Assembly (NCBI GenBank): GCA_034401135.1
Contig: JAWZSP010000001.1
Location: 5,518,001 to 5,582,000 of the forward strand
Reading direction: 5' to 3'
Length of the DNA stretch: 64,000 nucleotides
Source of the DNA: Volutella citrinella
Lineage: Eukaryota; Ascomycota; Sordariomycetes; Hypocreales; Nectriaceae
A program made the position numbers and the translations under genes. Positions 1-10,207 of the stretch are shown one piece after another (positions within the stretch are counted from its first letter, which is position 1; each line of letters begins with the position of its first letter). Under the pieces are notes generated by a model that worked only from the letters and a program-made list of their open reading frames with translations, had not been told where the DNA came from and ran no database searches.

Positions 1-360
1 TCATGACATGCTGTATGAGTCTACCCGGTTTGGGGGGGACAGTAACTGGACCACTGCCCATTTAAACAATGCAGCAAAATATACAATCACGATGCGATCA
101 ATTGCTCTTGTTTGGCCAAAGTCGAGGTTGGTAGGCTCCGGGGTGGTGGCGTCTGCCTGTCACTGGACCGACCACCTAAATGAGACGCGACCCGCGCGCC
201 GCATTCACGTCATATCTCGATTCTCGAACCCTACCCACCACAGAACGCCAGCGTGCACAAGCATCGGCTCGACGCAGAACGCATTCTCTTTTTCTAAGCC
301 AGGATACTCCAGATACGCTGGGAAACTCACCCACATCATCCTGGCTGTGCGTCTGCCGTC
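1..360. other. Upstream region of Chm7 gene
   Basis: No gene recognised. The open frames here lack family motifs or start context. It presumably holds the promoter and 5' leader of the Chm7 gene that starts at 361, plus whatever lies left of the window. Confidence 0.4.
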
Positions 361-1827
361 ATGGGCGAGCTCGCTGACTACCTGATCAACCATGACGCCG
401 GCTTCCGCAGGTAAGACATCAACACCCACCACCACTATGCGCCTTAGGATCATCGCATTTCTGATACGGCCTCCAGGGCTCGGCTGCCAGCGCTCTATTC
501 CGACTTCCGCGCACAGCGAACACTCAACCCGGACGGCTACCACGCAAACGTGACGGCCTGGCGCCAGGCACTCGCACAGCTTGCAGCCGCCGGGCTCCTC
601 TCTCACCGTGGGTCGAAACCGAAGCTCTTCGTCCTAAACATCGACAACAGTCTCCTACGATCCCTAGAGAACAAGGAACTCGGCCAACCACTAGCACTGG
701 GCACGGTGGTCCGCGAGGCCGCCGCAGAGAGGGAGTATGTGGCCCTGGCAGACTTCAAGAAGTCGCAACAAAGCATATATCAGCGGGGCTGGTCAGAAGT
801 CCCATGGAATCTTGTCGGCTGGACACTACGGCAGCTCGGTGTGGTAGATCCGGCGAGCGGGAGCGATAAACTACCTGCTGGAGAGTATGTTCTCGTGAAG
901 AATCTGGAGGCAGCAGCCAAGGAGTTTGACGACTTGACGGCGGACAGTTCATCACGGTTTGATCGTGTCTTTACCAAATCCCAGTTCCAGAAGCAGTTTT
1001 CAGCAACTGTGGTCAAAGGCCAGCGACTCTCTGAGGCGGACTTGGAGGTCTTCTTGCAATTTCTTTCCAGGGACAAGGGCCTGGTCGAGTACGATGGGCA
1101 GACGGTCCGCATTGTCAGCAAGGGGGAGCAAGGGGGAATAACCAAAGAGGACATGGCCATCGCATCGCTCAAGGAACTCACCGAGAGTCTCAAGCACCAG
1201 ACCGATATCCTCAGCACACGCATCGAGGAACTCACTCAGGCCGCCAAGGATGCTGTCACGCGCAAGAACCGAATAGCTGCGCTCGGCGCCCTCAAATCCA
1301 AGAAGATTGCGGAGGCTTCGCTCGCTACTCGTTACGCAACACTCAACCAGCTGGAAGAGGTTGCATCCAAGATGGAGCGCGCCGCCGACAACATTCAGCT
1401 CGTCAAGGTCATGGAGTCGTCCAGCAACGCACTGTCGAGCCTCAACGCCCAGATCGGCGGCGCCGACCGCGTGGACAGCGTCATGGACCGCCTGCGCGAG
1501 CAGATGGCGGCGGCAGACGAAGTGGGAGCCATCATGGCGGAGTCGACAGGTGCCGTCGTAGACGAGGGCGAGATTGACGACGAGCTCGAGGCCATGGAGT
1601 CCCTGGAGCGCAAGAAGGAGGAGGAGAAGCAGGCTGCAGAGAAACTGGCGCAAGAGGCAGAGGAGGCAGCCAAGGCGCTGAAGGAACTTGGCGATCTTCC
1701 CCAGGCCCCTGTACACGAGCCGGCCCGGGAGAAGGAGCAGACGCCTACGTCAGAAACGGGAATAGGTAATCTATCGATGGGGGAGGGTGAGCGCAAGGCT
1801 GAGAAGGAAGCCATACCGGCGTCTTGA
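361..1827 (+). CDS. CHM7: Snf7-family ESCRT-III protein, Chm7/CHMP7-like
   Basis: Two exons, 361-410 and 477-1827, joined over a 66-nt GT-AG intron (411-476); 466 residues. The N-terminal ~200 residues begin MGELADYLINHDAGFRRARL and look like the winged-helix half of Chm7/CHMP7. The Snf7 core (about residues 245-395) is a long charged helical stretch rich in K/R then E/D, with the typical pattern of Snf7 alpha1-alpha5, followed by an acidic coiled region and a low-complexity tail. In the family, Chm7 acts at the inner nuclear membrane with Heh1/LEM proteins in nuclear-envelope and pore surveillance and recruits Snf7. The start at 361 is chosen because it is the only ATG that extends the winged-helix sequence across the intron in phase; the frame could also be read from a GTG at 550, which would cut the domain. 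Vps25/Snf7 alternatives fit less well because of the two-part architecture. Confidence 0.85.
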
Positions 1828-1969
1828 ATAATCACAAAGCACAATTGTAGAGTTCAGAGCGAACTGCAAGCGGCGTTGAAGGCATTTTCGTCATTCAGGG
1901 TCATTAATCTATCTATCCTTTTACATCCCCCAAGCCATTTACACACGGCATGGCCCCTGTCGGACCGCC

Positions 1970-3449
1970 TTACCTCCTCGGCGCCTCTCCTGAATACGGC
2001 TGAGGTGGGGGTTCAGGACCATATATCACACGCCCAGAACATTCCCCGGCTTGCCGAAGCCCATCGTAGGCGTGATCAGTAGAACTTCCTCCTTGCTGGC
2101 TGTGTAGCCCCTGCGGTACCGTGTGATGACGAACGCTGCCACCGGGACCCTGGGCTTGGGCAGAAGACGAGTTGATGGGAGGGCGTGCTGAGACCGAGAT
2201 TGGCGTCCTGGTTATTCCAGGGGGAAGATCAATTATTCCACCTGGTAGATCATCAAGATCAAAGACTGGTGACTCCCCCGGGCGAGTGTTTTGTGGCTGT
2301 GGCGGATTCGATTGGGCCTTTGGGGTGTTGGCAGCTGCCAATCTTGCCTCCCTTTCTGTCTTCTCCTTGGCTTCCATCCGACTCTTTCTTGCACTGGCAA
2401 TCAAGTCCTTGAAAGAGTCGTCATGCTTGGCCGCCCACGCCGCTCCGTCAAAGTTCTTGTCTTTGATCATGGCCGCATTCTGCATCGCTACGCTTTGTGT
2501 TGGGGCCCGACCTCCCTGTGTTCGCTCCCACATTTCCAAGTCCTGGAGCAGCTGGGCTGTTTTCTTTGGTTTCACTGCATCGCAGTTGGCGTTCCACAAG
2601 GTCATCCACTCCTTGTGCCGCCGTTCAAGCAGTGTCCGAGGGCCCTGGCTCGAGATTCCTAGCTCCATCATCTTCTTCCGAAGGGCTTGTTCTTTGAGCA
2701 TCGAGTAGTTGAGTGCTGGCAGCCGGTCATGTTTCGTCTGCTGCTGTCGGTTCGCTTGGCCGAGGCCTGCACTCCTGCTGCTCTCGCCTCGAGGGCGAGC
2801 AGCACTCTCGGTCGGGCCGGGACATGATTCAAGGTGTTTGAAAACCTGCCATTCCTTCATTCGCGCCTGGCATACGGGACAGGGGACTAGGCCATCCTCT
2901 TCGCGTAGAAAGTTAGCAACGTGCCTCCTTTGGGCGAGGAACTTGAGGAATACCTGGGCCCGGCCTATAATCGTCATCGGATACTTCCACTATTTCATCC
3001 GCAGGCATCATGGCCTCAACCGGCGCATCAGTTCGGGTCTTCCGTATTCGTGCAGATGTCCGTCGTCGTTGGCCCTCGGGCGCATCGCTCGATTCACCAG
3101 CATCGTCGTCGGCCTTTCGCTTCGCGGCCGCATTTGACCCGGTGCCGTTGCGTGCTATTTCAAGGGCAGAGACTCTTGCATTGACAAAGGCATCGACTGC
3201 ATCTTCCATAGACCAGTTGCTTCGCAGTTTTAGCTCTTGATCAGACGCCCGACACAAAGGGCATTTCCCGTCGTTAGACAGTGCCCTTCGAATGCACAGT
3301 GAGCAGAACGTATGCGAACATGTCGTGATCATCGGGGTCTTGAAGAAGTCCTTGCAGACTTGGCATCGCAGCGCATTCTCCACGGCAGCGAGGCCAGACA
3401 AAGGCGTCGACAGCCAGTCCGTTGAGTCGGGAACATTCTGGTCCGCCAT
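1970..3449 (-). CDS. RAD18: E3 ubiquitin ligase RAD18 (post-replication repair)
   Basis: Complement of two exons, 2954-3449 and 1970-2898; 474 residues. The 55-nt intron 2899-2953 has a 5' GTATTC and a GCTAAC branch site 12 nt before the acceptor; it restores the frame as ...[16 protein letters not shown]3HC4 RING finger spans C29-C66 (C29, C32, C44, H46, C49, C52, C63, C66). A UBZ4-type zinc finger follows just after the intron (CPVC...H...C). A SAP domain lies in the middle (around [17 protein letters not shown]). The tail is disordered. RAD18 with RAD6 mono-ubiquitinates PCNA at stalled forks to start translesion synthesis. The RING-UBZ-SAP order is diagnostic. It is transcribed divergently from POL32, with 472 bp between the two ATGs. 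An ACGCGT box lies in that interval. Confidence 0.95.
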
Positions 3450-3921
3450 CGAGGAACGCCTGAGCCTTTTTGCGCCAGCAGGAGCTCCAACAGTGGTTGC
3501 AATATTCAGATTAACCCTGTAGTCGCTGTAGAAGAAAATTACAGGGTCCTGTTCGTAGGTAACATAATTGATGGACTCGATGTCGCCGAAGTCTGAAATT
3601 CGCCGTCGCGCGGGACGCGATTCCCCACCTGCTTCAGGCGGTTGTTAATTGATTCTCTTAAAGCACTATCATGCTTTAAAGGGCACAACGGGCCCCGCAT
3701 CCTGGCTTCAAAGTGGGCTTTGGGCGGCAAGAGGACTAGCGCCGTACTTTCCCAGTCAATTGGCACGTGAGAGCGCGTCTACTTTACGCGTCTCGGACCA
3801 GCCTCAGCTAACCAAGCCATCAAATTGCGGCGAGCGTAATGGTCAACCTCGCCAATTCTCAAGTAAATAATCTTGGGCATTTCCCAGCTCAAACTTGCTC
3901 AGAAAATCTGTGTCTGTCTCC
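3450..3921. promoter_or_regulatory. Shared RAD18/POL32 divergent promoter
   Basis: 472 bp between two start codons facing away from each other. It contains ACGCGT at 3786-3791 and related GCGCGT and GACGCG sequences nearby. ACGCGT is the MluI cell-cycle box bound by MBF in yeasts. Whether it is bound here is inference. The box lies about 130 bp from the POL32 ATG and about 340 bp from the RAD18 ATG. Confidence 0.5.
3786..3791. promoter_or_regulatory. MCB-type box (ACGCGT)
   Basis: Exact palindrome ACGCGT in the RAD18/POL32 intergenic region. Such a 6-mer is expected about once per 4 kb by chance, so its meaning rests on its position and on the same motif upstream of RNase H2C and MCM6. Confidence 0.4.
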
Positions 3922-5516
3922 ATGATGGATGAGCACCACAAGTTTCTCGCAGATCGCTTGCTCAGCGAGGAGAGGCCGGTTCGTGCATGGCGCCCAGTTC
4001 GCTGTACAAACCCAACGGCTAATACGACCAGATCACATATCGCATATTGAGCAGGGCGTTGAACGTCCATGTCAACACTGCAAAAGAGTAGGCAGAATGC
4101 CCTATATACCGAGCGGCAGACTGATCCTTTTGGCAGGATACTCTATGCCTTCCACCAGTCTCAAAACGGGCTGCGCGCTGGTTCTATACATGCGACCTAC
4201 CTGATCCTCGGTAGCAAAACAGCGGACAAGGTCCAAGCCGATGGCGATGTCGAAATGACAAGCTCAATGCCAGAGAGTGAGGTGCTTTCCGATGAAGTCG
4301 CCACCACGACACTCACTCTCGCGAGGGAGGAGGAACTCAAAAGTGAGGCAATGATACACGTTGACATCCAGCAAGATACTGACCCTAAATGTCACAAGAT
4401 GTGCTTGCCGAGTTTGATCAAGTCTCCTCTATCCACGTCTACAGCCTTGCTCCCCATCCTCAGAGAGACTTCGCACTTCTCTCCGACGTAGCTACTCAAT
4501 TGTCTGAGTACACAAAAGAGGAAGATGCCGTAGCCGCAGCCCAGCGATATGGCACCATTACCAACCCAAATTCACACCGCAGAAGCAGGAAGAGAGGCGC
4601 CCCAACAGCATCGGTTACGCCATCATCTAGCGCTCCAAAGCCTATCAAGCAGGAACAGCCAGCAGCCAAGGCGGCCAGTACACTCAAACCCAGCGAGAAG
4701 CCTTCGCCCTTCAGTTCAAACCCCACAGCAAAGCCTACTATCAAGACTGAGGCAACTGAACAAGCCTCGAATAATGCCACTCCTTCATCTAGTGCCGGCA
4801 AAAAGCCAACGCCCGCTCTAAAACGAGGGGCTTCGGGTGGCATCATGCAGTCGTTTGCCAAGGCTGCTGCGAAACCACAAAAGCCAAAGCCAACACCAAA
4901 GAAGGAAGAGGAGGCAGCTGCTCTTTCAGATGATGGCGAAGCCGATGAGGCCGATATGCCCAAGCAGAAACAGCCTGCCGTGGATCCCGAGGCAATCAAG
5001 AGGGTGAGAAAGGAGCGCGAGGATGCACTGAGGCGGATGATGGAAGAGGACGACGACGAAGAGAACAAGGATGACGCTTCAGAGGGAGACGCCGCCGATG
5101 AAGAAATGGAAGAAGCCCCAGAACCCGAGCCGGAGCCGGAGCCCAAGGCCGAGCCAGGCAAGGAGAAAGAGCCAGCCGAAGTCGTGTCCAGTAGTGGCGA
5201 CGGGCGCCGGCGTGGGAAGCGCAAAGTAATGAAAAAGGAGCGCATCGTGGACGACCAAGGGTACATGGGTAAGTCTTGCTACGAATCCATCCGCCATGAT
5301 ATCATCTGGTGGTAGGCGGAGCTGTAATCTGACATTTTTCTAGTGACAATCCAGAAAGAGGGCTGGGAGTCCTTTTCTGAGGACGACGAGCCTCCGGCAA
5401 AGAAGCCTGCACCCGCCCCAGCCTCATCCTCAACGCCGTCATCATCAGGTCCCAAAGCCAAGAAGCCTGCACCCAAGGGACAAGGCAATATCATGTCCTT
5501 CTTTGCCAAGAAATAA
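3922..5516 (+). CDS. POL32: DNA polymerase delta subunit POL32/Cdc27
   Basis: Five exons: 3922-3978, 4032-4087, 4137-4342, 4399-5268, 5344-5516; 453 residues. Phases agree at every junction, and branch-like CTAAT/CTGAT/CTGAC sites precede the first three acceptors. The N-terminal third (MMDEHHKFLADRLLSEERP, then ITYRILSRALNVHVNTAKEI, then SIHATYLILGS and SSIHVYSLAP) is the folded Cdc27 winged-helix region that binds the B subunit. The rest is a long low-complexity acidic/basic tail with an EPEPEPEP run. The last residues, QGNIMSFFAKK, are a textbook PIP box (Q-x-x-[IM]-x-x-F-F) for PCNA binding. Pol32 is shared by Pol delta and, in yeast, Pol zeta. ATG at 3925 is an equally possible start one codon later. 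Confidence 0.93.
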
Positions 5517-5600
5517 CGGCCGTGTACCACCACCCTTTGCGGCGGCTAGGAGATGAGATAGTGTAGCAAATAGTCCAATTCCAGCTGTTGCAGGATCGAT

Positions 5601-7062
5601 CTACACCACACTCTCGTCCCACTTGTCGGCGTCCTTTCCAAGATACTTGTCCGGGTTTTCCTTGACTCTCTGCAACGCACCCGCCAATCTGCGAACGCCT
5701 TCCACCAGATCATTCTCTGGCACGTAGGAAAAGGTGAGCCGGACGGCACTGTCTATAAACACGCTCTGCTCGTCGCCGGGCACAAGGAAATTGCCGCTAT
5801 TCCCAACGATGAGCAGTTCCTCGTGCAGTGCCGCGTAGGCCACCAACCTGGCGGATACACCTGGCGGGAGTTGCAGCCACACGAAGTAGCCACCGTAAAC
5901 GCTGCCCCCCGAGATTCCTGTCTCGCGAGCTCGCACGCCCAGCGGGTACAGATGCTCGCGCACTGCGCTCATCATGATGTGGTGGCGACGCTGCAAGCCC
6001 GGCCGAACCGTGTCCCGCAGCCATTGCTGCAGTGTGCCCGTCTTGATCATGTCGGCCAGGAAGGTCGCGCAGAGCTGGCTGGCCGCGCCGCCCGACATGG
6101 TAGCGCCGACCTTTGCCATTCCCCTTGCGAAGGCGGGAGATGCCTCCAGCCAGCCTGTGCGCATGCCCGGGCCGGCCATCTTGCTGAAAGACCCGTTGCT
6201 GACCGTGTAGCCAAAGCCACGAGGGTCGTCCGGAGACTGGCCCATGGCGAGGTCGACATCGACAAGGCGAGGGAACATCATCTCGGGGGACTCGTCGGGC
6301 CCCAGCGGCCGGTTGAGCGTTGAAGTATCCTTAAGCACCGGCCATTGGACAAGGTCGTAGACGTCGTCACTAATGATGAGAGCATCGTACTTGCGGGCCA
6401 ACCGTACCAAGCCCTCGCGGCGACGGAGCGTCATTGACTTGCCTGAAGGGTTGGCGCAGGTAGCCACCACATAGATGACGTGGCGGTAGTATTTCCAATC
6501 ATCCGTGGCTTTCTTGAGGGGCTTGCGCTGTTGATGCAATTCAGTACGGGCCTGGGACAGATTCAGATCCATGGGCACTTGGAGGGCATCCTACCGTTTT
6601 ATCGGAGCTGGGGTAGGAGGCATCGAGGGCCTGGATCTTGGCCTCGAGCACCTCCAGGTCAACGCCCTCGTCATCCTCGGGAAACGCCCTCAGGCGGTCC
6701 ATGAACCCGGCGTCCTGGAACACGGCGGGGGCAAGATGATAGCCCGGGGTGACCATCCATATGGCCCGGGTCACGGCCGGGTCGGTGAAGCGCTGGAGGA
6801 TGTTGGCCAAGTTCTGGCTCGCGCCGCCAGTGATGCAGATTCGGTTCGCATCCGGCTTGACGCGGTAGTGGCCGCCGAGCCAGCGGGCAATTTCCTCACG
6901 CAGAGGCTGGAAGCCCGAGTCGGGCGCATAGTACAGCCCCGGGATAATCACCTCGGGGTTCTTGATGGCGTTCTGCGACGCATCCGAGATGTGCTGGATG
7001 GGCAGCAGGTCCTTGTGCGGCCAGCCGCGGACGAAGTTGATGGGGTGTTTGGCCTCAGTCAT
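5601..7062 (-). CDS. PLP-dependent class I/II aminotransferase (YER152C-like)
   Basis: Complement of exons 6595-7062 and 5601-6551, separated by a short 43-nt intron (6552-6594). The product is 472 residues from the ATG at 7062, beginning MTEAKHPINFVRGWPHKDLL. Fold-type I landmarks are present: NPSG in the substrate/cofactor loop, ISDDVYDLVQW (PLP pyridine Asp and Tyr), the Schiff-base lysine in NGSFSKMAG, and a C-terminal Arg in SAVRLTFSY that would bind the alpha-carboxylate. The INF-x-x-GWP-x-x-LLP opening is like the S. cerevisiae YER152C / 2-aminoadipate-type group, so an aromatic or 2-aminoadipate transaminase is plausible; the substrate cannot be set from sequence. The frame stays open upstream to an ATG at 7260, giving a 66-residue basic, Ser/Arg-rich extension that could be a mitochondrial presequence or simply leader. 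The gene is convergent with POL32, 84 bp away. Confidence 0.85.
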
Positions 7063-7720
7063 GTCCGTCGCGGATTTCTTGGGGATATGTGATGACGAGC
7101 GACGACAATCCGACAACAGGGACGGCCGCAGAGTCCAATGCGTATGGGGAACTCTCTTGCCAGAGCTGTGAATGGCGGCGCCTAGAGCAGCAGTAGCCCG
7201 GAGCTGACCACGTACGGCGAGAGCTTGATAGTAGCGATGTCGGAGCACTGCCACGGGCATCTGCTGCTAATACGGGCCTCTCCAAATAATGATAGGCTGG
7301 TTGCTGTCGTGATCTCCCGATTTTGCAATTGTAATACCAATTCCAACGAGGGGTAGACGCCCTTCGTGAGTCAATCTGGCGCAGTGTGTCGCGCGCGGGA
7401 TCGTCTCTCTAAATGCCGTGAGCGGCTAACCACGGCTGTGGTGGGCATCCACATATACCTACCACAGGAATGCCGCCGCATCGTCCTCATGGGGAATGCG
7501 GCGTGATGGAGAAAATAAGCTATCACCAGGCCGCCATTTTAACTTTCGCTTGAATTGATAATAACAGTCATGACAGTGGGGGGAGACGTCAGTATTGCCA
7601 TTGCCACCTCCTATCTCCTTTCTTGTTGATGAGTCCGCGCGAACGAATGGCGAGCCGTCGTGTCGACCCTCGCCGTCAATAGGGAGGCAGACAACCATTC
7701 CCGTGAGTCTATGTAAATCA
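7063..7720. other. Aminotransferase leader/promoter and GH125 3' region
   Basis: 7063-7260 is open in the aminotransferase frame and may be a longer N-terminus or 5' leader. 7261-7720 shows no coding signal and should hold the aminotransferase promoter and the GH125 terminator, both genes being on the minus strand. Confidence 0.4.
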
Positions 7721-9481
7721 TTATACTTCGTAAGGGGCCGATCCTGCACCAAAAACTATGTGCGGCTTCCGCTTCGCCAGGTCAAGAATCGTCGAGGCAA
7801 ATACTCCATTGGCCCAAGCAAACCAACTCCTGGTGTACTCCCTCGCGTACCGAACATCAATGCTTTCGTGGATCAATCCTAGGTTGGCAGAGTCCAGAAC
7901 AATGTCTAAGCAGCCCTGGATTTCAGCATCATCATTAGATGTTTGAATCTGGAACATCAGACTCATCGGCCAGGCGTTTCTCAAGCCGATATGGGGACCT
8001 ATCGGTAGCGTCAGCAATCACACAGTCGATTTATTCGAGCCAGCCAGGAAAGACTCACCGCCAATGCCCTTAAAGTCTCTCCCTTGTAAGAAATAGGGGT
8101 TGCCTTCCTTCTCCAGCAACATCTTCCTGGTGTTTTGGTACACCGGGTCATTCACATCGCAGAAGCCCATGATAGGAAGAGCGAGGAGTGAAGGGTAGTT
8201 GGCGTCGTCCATGATGATATGTGAGCCGTAGCCATCCACTTCGTAGGCAAAGACGTCGCCGTACTTTTTGTGCTTCACGATTCCGTGCTCCAACACACCG
8301 GCACGCAATTGCTTGCTCCAGTCCTCCAGCTTCTGGGACAGCTCGGATTTCCCTGCTTCCTTGAGCATCTTCGCTGCCCTCTTCAGCTCAGCCGACATCA
8401 TAGCGTTGGCCGGAATAAAGAAGCCCAAGATTGTTGCGTCATCGCTCGGTCGGAAAGCAGACCGTACGAGCCCAGTGCCGAAATTCAGCGGGTTTCCAAC
8501 GCCTTGGAGGTTGAGAGTCTCGGTGCCAATATCAGTGCGCCGTTGGAAGGTGTATTCATTGCGAATAAACGCTGCCGACTGGGGATCAAACGTTGGCCTA
8601 GACTGCTGGTCCAACACATAGAGAAGAGTTTCGACAGCCAGATACCAGCGCTTGTTGAGGAACTCAGTCGAGCCCGCGTGCTCGTAGAAGTCGTTGGCGA
8701 GAGCCAGGAAATGGGCAAGGGAATCCAGCTCGTACTTGCACTCGAAAACCGCTGTGGGCTCGTATGCGGGATGCACATTATCAGCTTGGCCATTGTTGGA
8801 GATTGGCAGGTCGCTTATGGGAGGAGGCTGGAACGCATTGCAGTATGGCGACTTGATGACATACTCGGACTGCGTATTGATGGCACCGAGGATCAACGTA
8901 CGGACGGCCGGGTCCTTTTTGGCCAGAGGCTGGTACGGCCGTAGCTGGTTTGTCGAGTCGCGCAGCCACTCGGCAATGATGTCGCCCGTGATGATGAAGG
9001 ATTGCGGGCCCTGCCAGGCCTCGTCTTCGTTCCCGTTGCCAAAACCCGCCAGCTTTCCGAACCGGAAGAAGCCCGAATCCTCTTTCCCCTTGGTGTGGAA
9101 TTTGACAGTCGTGTCGGTCGTCGACGGAAAAGTATTCTCGAAGAGGCGCGCTAGATCTGGGTCGGCCGCTCGTTTTTTTATGTCTTCGATGACCCTCTCG
9201 ATCTCGTCTGAGTGAAACGTCCGACAGTGCTTGGTTGGTCTCTGGAATGGCAGTTGTCTCGGGCCCTCGCTCAGAGGGCGGCTGGGATCTGCTTAGCATG
9301 TGGCATCGAGCAGTCATGAGAAACATTTGAAGGCCGAGGGACCAACTTACTGCTGAAATGAGGAATAGACCTTGTAATCAGGGCACGCTGCGCGCTCCGG
9401 GGGCATGGGTTCTTGCTCCCCATCTGCGACAGCGTCCACAAGGCGAGCCCCGAGGACGAGGAGGATTGGTAGTAGCCGCAT
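7721..9481 (-). CDS. Secreted GH125 exo-alpha-1,6-mannosidase
   Basis: Complement of exons 9351-9481, 8060-9281 plus base 8059 (8059-9281), and 7721-7998; introns 9282-9350 and 7999-8058; 543 residues. The N-terminus MRLLPILLVLGARLVDAVADG is a signal peptide. After the first intron the family block HRPLSEGPRQLPFQRP then CRTF follows. Further GH125 blocks are WLRDSTNQLRPY, GIGGPHIG (split by the second intron, which restores GGPH), AWPMSLMFQIQTS, and the IHESID-YTRSWFAWANG region that carries the catalytic base in characterised family members. GH125 enzymes remove terminal alpha-1,6-mannose without metal. The role is probably extracellular or secretory-pathway N-/O-mannan trimming or scavenging of fungal mannan. 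Choosing the acceptor at 9282 rather than 9289 is what gives the conserved H-x-P-x-S block. Confidence 0.92.
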
Positions 9482-10207
9482 GATGATGCCAGGCTATCCG
9501 GCGCGATACGTAGCTGCACAAGGGGCGCTATTGATGATGCGACCGAGTACGAGGCCAGCTCAGGGTTGCAGAATCGGCCTCAACTCCATCAAGAACCAGA
9601 CAAGTTGGGGAGTGGACGGGACGGGAGGTTCGAGACGCAGGAGTTGGAGCTTGGCATGGGAGTGGAGCACTGACCACCCCAACTAGGCCAGTGGGCCTTG
9701 TGACCAGGGTGACCACTGACCGATGGAGTGGGTTGAAACGAATGGAGCTCTGAAACCGTCCCCCGGCAGTCCATCTTATGCGACGGTAGAGCTCGCGTGA
9801 TGCGATGACACGCCGAACCAGATGTTAGCATGCAGGAAATAAACGGAAATACCCATGCAATCTTTCCAACGGGGAATATTGCCGCCTATCTAGCAGCTCT
9901 AGCTCAGAGAAGGACGCTAATTCCCGTACATGGTCATAAATATTCGTTCCAGAGCACCTCCCTGACTCTACCATTAATCGGCTGCTACCACGACATGGTT
10001 ACTTGAGCACGGGCTGTGTGGATGAGGCGTAGCGTCAGGGATGAGCAGCAGGATCAGTTCACCAGGGCGATGTCGAGTCGGGGGAAGACTATTCAAGGGA
10101 ATCAATCGTTGGGTATCCTTCCATTTGCGATAGCTACTATACTAGTACACCAAACACATAAACGCTTACATCCATACAAGCCCGACAAACTCCAGCGTCA
10201 CATTACC
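9482..10207. other. GH125 promoter and ESA1 3' region
   Basis: 726 bp without a recognised gene. It should contain the GH125 promoter (reading leftwards) and the ESA1 terminator. Short open frames here have no family motif. Confidence 0.4.

Noticed and set aside
2899..2977. Apparent frameshift splitting RAD18 into two overlapping frames
   Set aside because: A 55-nt GT-AG intron with a GCTAAC branch site joins the RING half to the UBZ/SAP half in phase, so no frameshift or pseudogene is needed.
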